Positions 23,044-32,549 of a stretch of 64,000 nucleotides of DNA are shown here, piece after piece (position 1 is the first letter of the stretch; each line of letters opens with the position of its first letter). The stretch is from Pelomyxa schiedti (taxonomy: Eukaryota > Evosea > Pelobiontida > Pelomyxidae): the NCBI GenBank assembly GCA_020536535.1, contig JAHLWZ010000821.1, positions 1 to 64,000 of the forward strand, in the 5' to 3' direction. The notes under the pieces are model-generated. The model ran no database searches. It worked only from the letters and a program-made list of their open reading frames with translations, and was not told where the DNA came from. A program made the translations under genes and the position numbers.

Positions 23044-24517
23044 TCAAAAAGGTATCACAGAGACAACACCAGTAGAAAGCAGGTCTGTATTGTACAAGTT
23101 GGTGTATGATTGGATGAGGTTTGCCAGGTATAACGAGAACAGTGTGAAGCATTGCTCTATGCTGCTCTGAGTTATTTGTGCATTACCTGGCTGTGGTTGT
23201 GTGGCAATGGTGATTACAGCAACTCCGGGGCTGTCTGTTTAAGATGGGTCAGGAAATCAATTTTCAATTCAGGGTAGCTTTACCTGGGTATGTGTATCTT
23301 GGAATGAAAGCAGTGCCTAAATCGGCAATGCCACAAATGTGTTGCGAAAGAACTACAAAATGAGAAAAAAGTCTCCTCCAATCGGCTTCGTTGAATGCAA
23401 CTCGTAGAGCACGAGTTATGTACGACCCAATAGGAGGTGTGGCATTAACAGCAGGTACAGAAGTAGGGCAAGCCTAAAGAAGAATAAGAATGGAAGATAA
23501 GTAGAATAATATTAAAACCACTCGTTTCTCACAGAATGCCACTGGTGATTCGGGAAGTTGGTGTGATGGTTGTTGTGTTTGTACTGATTGGAGATGCTGG
23601 TGAAGAACGGAGTCCACTGATGGGAAGGTTGAAAAGGAAGGAGAGGAGAAAATTGTTGTGCTGTCGTTGATGGGTGTGCGATGTGCCTCAACATCGGGAG
23701 GGGGTGGAGTAGGTGTATTTCTCTTCTGTGTAGTTCTACTTGCTGTAGGCAAATTAACATTATGGAGAGAAAGGGATTGTTTTTACGTTTTTTCCTTGCT
23801 CTTAAAACGAAAGTAGGAGATAAGATAGAAATTTGACCAAGTTTGACTTCCATCAACAGAAGTGCTTTAAGGTGGTCTCTGAAAGCAAAGGTGAGGGGGA
23901 ACCTCGGAGGTGAAACAATAAACCTTGAAGATGTGCAATTGCTGCGAAGTGTAAATTGATACTGTTCCATGCCCTCAGGTGAAGTTTTCGCGCAGGTTTC
24001 ACCATAAGGTTCAGTCACAGTAATAACCGAAGATGAGGGGCAACAAGAAGGGCACATGACAGGTTCTGTGAAAATTCAGTTTCTTCAATTAATGCTCACA
24101 TCCAAACCTTGCAGTTTCCCTGCTCTCCGGCATTGTGCAGCCAAACCAGCCACTACCATATCTTGCTCACCCAATCCCAATTGCTCTCGGTAGTCTCCTC
24201 TTATACTCAATCTCATCTGAAACAAGCAGAAGTAAGAAAAAGGAAGTTGCACTCTAAGTGTATATCCCGCCCACTGTAGTTGGTGTTGTGTGTTGTGAAT
24301 ACCCAGTATGAGCCGTATTTATATATTTTCACTGACGAAAGAGTGATTTTGGCATTGCACGCCGACACTTGCCCTTCTGACTGCGCATGTTTGAGTGAGG
24401 ACGTCTGATATCCAATTAAGACCATAAAATGGGGAAAAATAAGCCACAAAAAAAAAAAAAACACACAGCAACGGCGGGATTCGTGGAGTCTATAAAGACT
24501 CCAAACTCTTCTATCAT
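23044..24517 (-). CDS. protein of unknown function
   Basis: A multi-exon gene I do not recognise. The probable start at 24517 gives MIEEFGVFIDSTNPAVAV, followed by an intron with a 14-base sense poly-T run, then an exon with SVKIYKYGSYWVFTTHNTNY and IHLECNF. Next come MRLSIRGDYREQLGLGEQD and AGLAAQCRRAGKLQG, then a Cys-containing piece, VMCPSCCPSSSVITVTEPYG, and YQFTLRSNCTSSRFIVSP. A Pro/Gln/Ser-rich linker (23520-23750) follows, then ALRVAFNEADWRRLFSHFVV and ADLGTAFIPRYTYPG. The last exon begins DSPGVAVITIATQPQPG and ends STGVVSVIPF-stop (23044-23046). Frames stay open across plausible GT..AG introns, which supports a real gene. The mix of beta-like segments and a Pro-rich linker could suit a regulator, but that is only an impression. 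Confidence 0.6.
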
Positions 24518-25193
24518 CTCAAAATGCTCGCCAAAGCAAAACCAGAACCAGAAACAGAAGCAAAAGCAAAAACAATAACTCTTGTGGTGCTGCGCGACAC
24601 TGGACCGTGGTCCGCAGTAGTCCGAAATTTTAAAATTAAAGGGAAAATCCTTTGGTTTTTTCGGATGTTTTAGCGCGGTTTTTTTGTTTGTCTTCACCTG
24701 CGGTTCAATAAGTTTTTCCATTCCTGTAACTGACCTCACGGAATAACCGAGAATTTCACCTCCGAAATCCACGGATCGCAGGTTCTGTTACGTGGCTCTA
24801 GCTTGAATTCGTCGAAAGATCCAGTTACAAAGGACATGCCCCGAATGTACATCATTTTCCACTTGCTTGTCCGGGCATTGTGAACTAGGACTGTTGACTT
24901 TTTTGGCAGGGTGGTGCCCCCAATCAACTTGGTTCGAGTCCCTCCTGGGGGTGTTGAACCTCATTTCCACTCAGAAGATGTCTGGGTCGTTTGGTGGGGA
25001 CCATCAGTTTCTTCCCTGAAAGATGTGATTGTCTTTTAGTCGGTGGTTGTATCTGGTGCGCCAGATTGTGTTTGTGTGTATTGTATTTTCCCCCATTCCG
25101 TCTGCTCCCCTGAGGACGATCGAGCCTCCTGGTGGTCTGAAGACTCCAGACTAGCTTCACGTAAAAACCGTAAACGATCGTTTTGCAGCGAAG
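24518..25193. other. long divergent intergenic region
   Basis: These 676 bases separate the unknown minus-strand gene from the WD40-HECT gene. They must hold both promoters. Minus-strand frames here (around 24736-25235) translate to phrases such as RRDSNQV and QEGLEPS, which are typical of misread repeat DNA rather than protein. A GGTTCGAGTCC word at 24931-24941 is noted separately. No other feature is seen. Confidence 0.4.
24899..24965 (+). repeat. possible tRNA-derived (SINE-like) fragment
   Basis: Bases 24931-24941 read GGTTCGAGTCC, a perfect match to the pol III B-box consensus GGTTCGANNCC. An A-box-like word, TGGCAGGGTGG (24904-24914), matches TRGCNNAGYGG at 10 of 11 positions. The spacing of 16 bases is much shorter than in a tRNA, and the T-arm does not pair, so this is not a functional tRNA. 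It may be a decayed SINE head. Confidence 0.2.
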
Positions 25194-28157
25194 ATGTTGG
25201 TCACTCGGCTCGTGTGCAATGGCAGCGGAACGCACATGGCGGCCGGCTGCAACGACGGCAGCGTGAGATTATGGGACCTCGGGCGGCCCGCGGACGCCCC
25301 GCGAGTCGCGGAGCGTGCGCACAACGGCCCGGTGCAGGCCGCGGACTGGCTCCCCGACGGCCGCCTGGTCACTGGGGGCCGCGACGGCGCCCTGTGCCTG
25401 TGGCCCGCCGCCGCCCCTCCGTCGTCGCAGCCTCCGCTGGGATCGGCGTCCAGTAGCAGCAGTAGCAGTTGTAGTAGTAGTTGTAGCGGCCAGTCTCAGT
25501 CTCAGTCTTGGTCTGGGACTGGGTGTGAGACTGTGCTGAGGGCTCACAGTAGCGTGGCGAGCGTGTGCGGTTTGGATGCGGGGATTGGGGGGTGCTGGGC
25601 GTTTGCTACCGGAGGGGGCGGGGACAGGAAGGTGAAGTTATGGGATGTGGGCCGGATGGTCAGCGAGACCGTCGACGGAAAGCAGTGGCACCACCGCGAC
25701 GACGTGAAGTGCGTCGCCAGGATGCCATTGTGGGATAGCTCCCCGAGCTTTACTCGGATGCTTGCATCAGGCGGAGGTAGTGTCGACGCCACCGTGAAAT
25801 TATGGGATGTGCCGGGCAGACTGCTTGCCCAGACCCTTCAGGCCGGAAGCGGAGTTCTCAGCATTGTGGGAATGAGAAGTTGCGAGTGTCTCATTGCAGC
25901 CGGAACCAGAAAGGCTGTGAGGGTATGGGATTTGAGGAATCCTGCCCGGCCCATTTGGGACCTTGAGGGACATACCGGCCCAGTTTCATGCTTGGCGGTT
26001 ATGCCAGATGGAAGGAGATTGGTATCTGGGAGTTCAGAATCCATCAGGGTTTGGGATTTGACGACCGGTACACTATGTCAATCTTCTTCTGGCATAACTG
26101 GCTCTTGGCTGCTTGCGAATGAAGCTCTGGCTGCTATGACCGTCTTGCCATGTGGCCGGCTTGCTTCAGTGCATCCGACTGGGCTCAGAGTATGGGATTC
26201 AAACTTCATGACTTATTGTGACATTACCAGGGCGGAGAATTTGGCGGCTCCTGGGGTTACTGGCACCCCATCATCTGTTATTTCTGTTTCAGTGAACAGA
26301 GCTACTCCAACAACCGGGACAAGGTCCAGTAGCATCAGAAATAATTCCGCATCACCAAGTCCCACAACGCCTTACAGAACAATTTCAGGCCGTTCTCCAC
26401 CCCCACCGCGGAGCAGTAACACCACTCCATCTGCTACTACTATACCTAGAACCAGGTATCAGGTGTCTCGTGAAGCTATGGCAAGACCTGAGTGGATGAC
26501 ACACGAACAATTTGATACTATAACACGGGTCGTTTACGACTTAAGGGAGGAACTTCCTGCAATTTCAATCCAGGAAATGTTTGATGTATCATGTGATATT
26601 GCCCTACAGGATTGTTTACCAACTCTCAGGGATATATTAAAACGATTGTATGGCTCCGAGGGTACAAACTCACCAAGTACACCAAATACACCACCTACGC
26701 ACGATATATCAAGTACACCCGCTCCGAGTACACAAAATACACCCTCAAGTACACCTACTGCACCAACTACATCAAATACACCAAGTCCAGACAGAAATAT
26801 GGAAAGTACCCCAACCACTCATACAAGCCTTTCACAAGGCAGAACAACAGATTCCCCATCAACGGAATCTACAGAGTTGGCAAACAGAGGGACGGCTTCT
26901 GCTACATCTAGACCCCGGAAGGCAACGGAATTTCTCCATAATATGCGATTTCCGGGATTACCTGTACTTGGAGGAAGGATTGACGTTGGAAGGCCCGCGT
27001 CTGAAATTGCCAAGTCAATACAATTGTCCCTTCTCGGTGCTGTGGCAGAGCTTCCGTTAAGTGGCCGAATTCCACTGACACCGTCTCCCACAGCCGTGAC
27101 TGTAAAACCTAATATTCCTATGGATAGTCTCCTTGATACTATATCGCACATCAACCCATCCAAGCTTCGCACTCCGCTTATGATTGTTGACCAAAGCCAA
27201 GGCCTGGACTACGGAGGGATGCTAAAAAGTTATATGTCCTCTGCTGCGGACCACATAAATAAATGCTGCAGTGATGTTGGATTCCAGTTCCTCGTTATGC
27301 AGCCCAATTCCACTGTATGTTCTTTTCCTGTTGAAGCCATGTTCGACATTCCCAGTACGGCCAGCTTCATGAGGGTTCTGGGGAGAATGCTAGCAATAGC
27401 ACTCCTTCATGATGTATGCTTCCCAGTGCGACTTTCTCTCGTCATATTCAAGATATTGCTCGGAAAAGAACTCGAATTTGAGGACCTTCGGGACATGTGT
27501 CCCGATATTTATGACGGTCTGTGCTCTATTGCCAATCACGTCGACAATGGGTTTGATCCCGAGGAGGCAATGCTATCTGGATACCAGATTTTCATGGAAG
27601 AGCACCGGGTTGAGTTTGTTGAAGGGGGTGCTGATGTAACCATGAAAACACTCAACCAGTACTTCGAGAACCGGTGTGCCCTCTATCTCGGCTGCAAGCT
27701 TCCGCTTCACGAACTCGCAAAAGGATTCGATGAAGTGGTTCCCAGAAGCCTAATCACACCGCTGTCACCGGCCAGCCTGAGCCTACTTTGCTCCGGCCCG
27801 GTTATATTCAACGTGGATGAACTGGTCGACAGCATCAAGTACGAGGGATTCCTCGGCCGGGACAAGGAGATATGCGGGTGGGTGAAGGAAATTCTCCAAT
27901 CCTTTGACGAGGCCACTGTGCGGCTGTTCCTGTGCTTCTGTACAGGAAGCACAGTTCCGCCGCCGGGAGGATTCTCACAACTCAGGCCGAAACTGGCCAT
28001 TCTGTTGCAGCGATCAATGAATACTGCTGCACTTCCACAAGCACACACGTGCTTCCATCAGGTGGAAATGCCTCGTTACCCTTCCAAGGGGGTGCTGTCT
28101 AACAAACTGTGCATGGCTATTCGGGAAGTATCTCTAAACGAGTTTGGGTTCCGTTGA
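25194..28157 (+). CDS. seven-WD40-repeat HECT E3 ubiquitin ligase, intronless
   Basis: A single uninterrupted 987-residue frame. Residues about 1-340 form seven WD40 units, each closing with a WD-type motif: VRLWDL, LCLWP, VKLWDV, VKLWDV, VRVWDL, IRVWDL, LRVWDS. This is the number for one complete beta-propeller. A Pro/Thr/Ser linker with repeated SPSTPNTPP-like units (26670-26830) follows a short helical segment (WMTHEQFDTITRVVYDLREE). The HECT domain begins near residue 640: LMIVDQSQGLDYGGMLKSYM, VLGRMLAIALLHDVCFPVRL and DLRDMCPDIYDGLCSI. It ends with the thioester loop AHTCFHQVEMPRYPSKGVL and the C-terminal EFGFR. The catalytic Cys is present, so it should form a ubiquitin thioester, with the propeller probably choosing substrates. 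The lack of introns is exceptional beside its neighbours. Confidence 0.93.
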   Translation: MLVTRLVCNGSGTHMAAGCNDGSVRLWDLGRPADAPRVAERAHNGPVQAADWLPDGRLVTGGRDGALCLWPAAAPPSSQPPLGSASSSSSSSCSSSCSGQSQSQSWSGTGCETVLRAHSSVASVCGLDAGIGGCWAFATGGGGDRKVKLWDVGRMVSETVDGKQWHHRDDVKCVARMPLWDSSPSFTRMLASGGGSVDATVKLWDVPGRLLAQTLQAGSGVLSIVGMRSCECLIAAGTRKAVRVWDLRNPARPIWDLEGHTGPVSCLAVMPDGRRLVSGSSESIRVWDLTTGTLCQSSSGITGSWLLANEALAAMTVLPCGRLASVHPTGLRVWDSNFMTYCDITRAENLAAPGVTGTPSSVISVSVNRATPTTGTRSSSIRNNSASPSPTTPYRTISGRSPPPPRSSNTTPSATTIPRTRYQVSREAMARPEWMTHEQFDTITRVVYDLREELPAISIQEMFDVSCDIALQDCLPTLRDILKRLYGSEGTNSPSTPNTPPTHDISSTPAPSTQNTPSSTPTAPTTSNTPSPDRNMESTPTTHTSLSQGRTTDSPSTESTELANRGTASATSRPRKATEFLHNMRFPGLPVLGGRIDVGRPASEIAKSIQLSLLGAVAELPLSGRIPLTPSPTAVTVKPNIPMDSLLDTISHINPSKLRTPLMIVDQSQGLDYGGMLKSYMSSAADHINKCCSDVGFQFLVMQPNSTVCSFPVEAMFDIPSTASFMRVLGRMLAIALLHDVCFPVRLSLVIFKILLGKELEFEDLRDMCPDIYDGLCSIANHVDNGFDPEEAMLSGYQIFMEEHRVEFVEGGADVTMKTLNQYFENRCALYLGCKLPLHELAKGFDEVVPRSLITPLSPASLSLLCSGPVIFNVDELVDSIKYEGFLGRDKEICGWVKEILQSFDEATVRLFLCFCTGSTVPPPGGFSQLRPKLAILLQRSMNTAALPQAHTCFHQVEMPRYPSKGVLSNKLCMAIREVSLNEFGFR

Positions 28158-28316
28158 TGGATCAAAGATACATTTGGCATCAGCAGTTTTTCCCTGTTTT
28201 TATTGTATTGGTGTATTTCTCACTCACGCTGCTTTTACTTTGACTTGCTTTCTTTTTTTATGCGGAGGGACGTTTACAGGGCCCTAGACAAACTTTCTGT
28301 ATCACAGACACTTCCA

Positions 28317-29264
28317 TCAGTGTTCTGCGAAATCTTTTTCCCCGTGCAAGGGGAGGTACTTTTTGATTGTTGTGGGGGTGTTACAGTGTGCTAGAACAGT
28401 GCCAGTGACAGGGTCACAACCAAAAGGTGTGATTCCTTCCAGAGCACTGTGGGGCTCCATGAGAAAATAACGACCCAACCAAGCCAATCGATGCAACGAA
28501 GGCGTGCTGGCCAATCCATCCTGGTTATGGGCACAGTCAGCGTTTGTGGAAGGGAGGTACTCGAGGAGCAGCAGCAAATTTTCCGAACAAAGTACATGAT
28601 GGTGGACATACAGAAATACGCGAACAATAGTCAAACGCTTGGTCGTCTGCAGCAAGAACAACAGCAAAAGCAGAGCCGTTGTCAAAAGCTCTTGGGAATA
28701 CCTGACTGTGACAGATGCAAAGCTGTTGTGGCCAGTGCAGATGGCTTCACCCGGAATGTTGTTGGCGGCAAAGGCGCAGCCTCTCAGGTCACTCCTTTTA
28801 AATGAGACTTACCAACTCTTGCAGGAGAGACGAAATTGATGTTCCTCAATTTGGCACACTTTTTGCTTGGTGCAGCCAGCCCTCTTAGATAGGTTCGCAG
28901 ACCAAGCCAAAAGCCTGTCACATCAAACCGTTTCCATAAAGAGCAGATATACTGCACATGTGCTCCGAGCCTACATTGGTTCTGTGAATGAGTTTAATAA
29001 AGTGCAGGCGGGGATAACCAAGGATGTGAGGGAAGCTGTGAGGTTGTACAAGCTGTATGCCCAGAGGAACTGCTGAGACACTTCACCCCACAGTACTTCA
29101 GTCTTCCTACCCGAACTATGCCTCTCAAATTTTGGCGTCACCGGGTCATGTGTGCACTCAGACAGAACCCATGCAGCAAAATGGGGAAACAAAATACTAA
29201 CTACTTCTTGATGGATTGATGGCAGCGACGTTTCTGCTGCAAAAACCAATGTCGTATCACCCAT
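28317..29264 (-). CDS. unresolved gene, strand provisional
   Basis: Between the HECT stop and AP-2 mu lies about 1.2 kb with competing frames on both strands. I favour the minus strand. A start MGDTTLVFAAETSLPS lies at 29264. One exon includes FWLGLRTYLRGLAAPSKKCA and is followed by a good donor (GTAAGTCTC). The last exon of about 110 codons includes LLLLLEYLPSTNADCAHNQD and SLHRLAWLGRYFLMEPHSAL and stops at 28317. An intron of 54 bases with a T-rich acceptor (CTTGCTGCAG) precedes it. Plus-strand alternatives (28449-28805, 28867-29076) are open but join less well. No family is recognised. Confidence 0.35.
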
Positions 29265-29412
29265 TCCGGTGCCTCCCACGGCTACAGATTTTCCGAAATC
29301 AAAGAAAAAACCTGTTCCTTCTTAAAAAAAAAGAAAAGAAAAAAAAAACAAAGAGGAACAACACTTCGCGGACAAACAAAGACTAACAGGAAGGCGTTGC
29401 ACCACAACAACA

Positions 29413-31228
29413 ATGTTGAGCGCTATTTTTTTCATGAACTCCAAGGGGGATGTTCTGATCTCCCGAGTGTACAGAGACGACGTCAAGTGTGTGCCCTCGT
29501 ATTTACGTACTTCGCATTCGCTCGTTTTCAATACCGACCACTTTGGATCTCACTCCGTTGTTTTTTTTTCCCCCCTTTCTTCCTCGCAGTCGCGGAGTGG
29601 CACATGCGTTCCGGTCGTATATTTTGGACGCGAAGGAAATACGATGTCCAATTAAATCGATTGGAACGACTACGTTCTTACACATAAGAGTGGAAAATAT
29701 TTACGTGGTAGCTGTGACTACGCAGAATGTCAACTCTTGTGTGGTTTTTGAGGTATGAGTCTTTTTGTTGTTTGTATTATATCCTTGAAGTATATCTATA
29801 AGATTTCCTTCTTTGCATGTTCTTGACAACCTTTGCAGTTGCTCGGACAACTTGTACAACTGTTTGAGGCTTACTTCAACAAAGTTGATGAGGAATCTAT
29901 TCACAATAACTTTGTTCTCATTTACGAGCTCCTTGATGGTTATTCTACCTTTCACATATCATAAACTGATCGAGGCTTTAGAGATTTTGGATTTTGGGTA
30001 CCCTCAGTATTGTGATAAGGAGATTCTTCAAAGGTTGATCACACAGGGTCAGGCGAGGCCAGATAGGGTACCTCTTTCTCCTAGTTCAATTGTAAGCCCC
30101 TAAAACACACACTCAGGACACCCAAGCGAACTTGTCCAAGATCACTGTTATGGTTACGGGAGCAATTTCTTGGAGGTCACCTGATGTTAAGTACAAGCGA
30201 AATGAAATCTACATTGATGTTGTGGAGTCAGTAAATCTTCTAATGAGTGCTAAGGGTAAATACCCCCTTTTTTTCCATCAATCTTTTTAGTATTTAGGCA
30301 CACTACTGAGCGCTGATGTCTCTGGTCAGATTCTTCTTAAAGTTATGCTCTCTGGCATGCCTGAGTGCACCCTGGGCATGAATGATAGGGCTGGCGCACT
30401 TGCCAAGAAAGGGGCCACGACAGCAACGGCCACTACACCTGCTAGAAAGTACCTTGGCTACCCATTATTTTCGGAAACAATTGACATAAATACAGAGGAA
30501 GAACCCAGGGCATTGCAATTGATGACTTTTCATTCCACCACTGTGTCCGTTTGCACAAGTTTGATGCTGATCGAGTTATCTCTTTCGTTCCTCCTGATGG
30601 TGACTTTGAGCTCATGCGCTACCGCACTGCTGAGAACATTAACTTGCCATTCAAGATCATACACAATATTACTGAGATTGGTCACTCACGGCTTGATATC
30701 CGTATCTCCGTCAAGTCTACATTTGATGTAGAGATGTACGCCTCTGATGTTAAGGTTTCTTTTGTATTATCTCTTATCTACCTCACTGTTGCCTAGATCA
30801 GCATCCCGGTGCCAAAGACAACTGCCGTTTGCCGTATCAAAGCAGGTTCAGGTCGTGCCCGCTATATTCCTGAGTTCGACGCCATATTGTGGAAGTACGT
30901 TCCTCCCTCATATGGTTTGTGCTGAATTGTTATTCAAACAGAATCCGCCGATTCCCAGGAAATGTGGAGTACGCACTAGCTGCTGAAATTGACCTCATGC
31001 ACACAATGTCTGAGAAACGTGCTTGGTCAAGGCCACCCATTGCAATGGAATTCCAGGTAAACCGTGCGCATTACCGCATTCATTTTTTCTTATTCGAATA
31101 AGGTGCCAATGTTTGCTGCCTCCGGTCTCCAAATCCGCTTCCTCAAAGTCGTGGAAAAGACCCATTACGATGCCATCAAGTGGGTGCGCTATGTCACCAA
31201 AGCTGGTACCTACCAGTACCGTATATAA
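29413..31228 (+). CDS. AP2M1: AP-2 clathrin adaptor complex mu subunit
   Basis: The medium chain of the clathrin adaptor at the plasma membrane; it reads YxxPhi cargo signals and binds phosphoinositides. Exon 1 gives MLSAIFFMNSKGDVLISRVY and RDDV, the longin-type N-terminus, closer to AP-2 (HKGEVLISRVYRDD) than to AP-1. Later exons give VAVTTQNVNSCVVFE, NNFVLIYELLD, EALEILDFGYPQ, ISWRSPDVKYKRNEIYIDVV, LSGMPECTLGMNDR, FSFHHCVRLHKFDADRVISF and VPPDGDFELMRYRTAENINL. They continue with RIKAGSGRARYIPEF, SRPPIAMEFQ and VPMFAASGLQIRFLKVVE, ending WVRYVTKAGTYQYRI-stop. All parts of the mu homology domain are present. At least eight short introns interrupt the gene. It converges with the second Ras gene. 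Confidence 0.93.
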
Positions 31229-31395
31229 CACCAGCCAAATTCACGCTTCACTCCAACAAACTCGAAAGGAACCAAACCAACAAAGCCCAAACTAAACAAC
31301 AATAACAGTTTGTTTTCCTTTCACTTCGTTACATTTGTTCTCTCTGTATTTGTGTTTTTGGAATGAAGTGGTGAACTTCCTCCAAGTGATAGTAT

Positions 31396-32182
31396 TTACA
31401 TTACAGAGCAGCGCCTCTTCCCAGAGGCCTTTGCCTTCTTCTTTCCCCTAACTGGCCTCCCAGCCAGTTCATCACACTCATCCACAGCCTTGACCATCAG
31501 CCTGAAGGCTTCTTCCACGTTGTAGTGAGCCTTGGCACTGGTCTCGATGTGCTTCCAGCCACTTGATACAGCGAATTCGGTGGCTTCCCTCTGAGTGACT
31601 TTTCTCTGGTCGACGAGGTCGGATTTGTTTCCAACCAGTACAACTGGTGCTGGTGTCTTGTCTAGTTCATCGCGGTCAAGTGTTCGGCACAGTTGCGTAC
31701 GGAATGTGGCGCATTCCTCGAAGCTTTGGTGTGATGTGATACTGTACACAATCAGGAATCCTTGTCCGCTACGCATATACTGTTCCCGCATAGCAGAATA
31801 GCTAAATACTTGGTAAGTAACATATAATGTGGCTATTAAGGACAAAACACTAGGGCAAGTGTTACGAATTTACACAATTTATTCCACAAAAAAAAGTTTA
31901 AAACGTGAAAACGTACTCTTCTTGACCAGCGGTATCGAGAATATCTAGGACTACGACTCTGCCGTCCTCAGTCTCGAATTGAGTGCGGTAGCTATCTTCG
32001 ATTGTGGGATCATACACTTCGATGCTGTGTAAAAGCAACAATAAGTGTCACGGTATACCGACAAGGGGAAGGGGAGTGTGGACCCACAAGTGTGATTTGC
32101 AGAGCATGCAGGTGAGTGAGCTTTTGCCGACAGCTCCACCGCCCATCACCACGAATTTGTATTCGATGTCAGAGGCAGACAT
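31396..32182 (-). CDS. Ras-family small GTPase with farnesylation-type CAAX box
   Basis: A second Ras-subfamily GTPase. The start at 32182 gives [20 protein letters not shown]; the position equal to human Gly12 is Gly and that equal to Gly13 is Ala. The effector region after an intron reads [20 protein letters not shown], and G3 is [14 protein letters not shown], followed across an intron by [21 protein letters not shown]4 is [12 protein letters not shown] and G5 is [15 protein letters not shown]. The polybasic tail ends GKRRCSVM, a CAAX box with Met, the signature for farnesylation. Compared with the Ras gene at 21783-22757 it lacks the N-terminal extension and carries a different lipid signal, so the two probably localise differently. 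An A-rich leader precedes the ATG. Confidence 0.93.
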
Positions 32183-32549
32183 GGAAGTTACTTGGTAGTC
32201 GTTGTTTGGTTGTACTTTCGCTTGATTGTTGTCGCTTGTTGGTTTTTTCTTTTCTTTTTGCCATCGGTCCGGTCTTTAAATCGCGGCAACTTTTTGCAAG
32301 AAAATTTTTTCAAATAACGGTTCCTACGAGAAGAGTGATTGTCAACAAGTCCTTCCCATGATTACGTGACTTGGCTGTTATCAAGATTTCTGCACTGTAC
32401 TTCCCCCGTGTATCCCTGTACCGACCTTGTTTGATCGAGGCATCAAAAACAAAGAAAAAACCAAAAAAGAAACAGACAGTAGTGCCCTGCATGTGTATTA
32501 GGCACAACACAATGAGAAAAAAAGACCCTACAAGGAGGCTATCGCTGCC
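32183..32549. promoter_or_regulatory. divergent promoter region (Ras / GDP-sugar transporter)
   Basis: These 367 bases lie between two divergent starts. The side next to the Ras ATG is A-rich on the Ras sense strand (AAAAAGAAAAGAAAAAACC), and the side next to the transporter ATG contains similar A-rich runs on the plus strand. No specific factor site is recognised. Confidence 0.35.

Noticed and set aside
24899-24965. A tRNA gene at the GGTTCGAGTCC word.
   Set aside because: A- and B-box-like words are only 16 bases apart, the T-arm does not pair beyond two bases, and no anticodon arm can be drawn.
28317-29264. A pantothenate kinase assignment for the unresolved minus-strand gene.
   Set aside because: A weak order-of-motifs resemblance (GGTGMGD, then a WLGLRTYLRG-like stretch) was seen, but the C-terminal family signature is absent.
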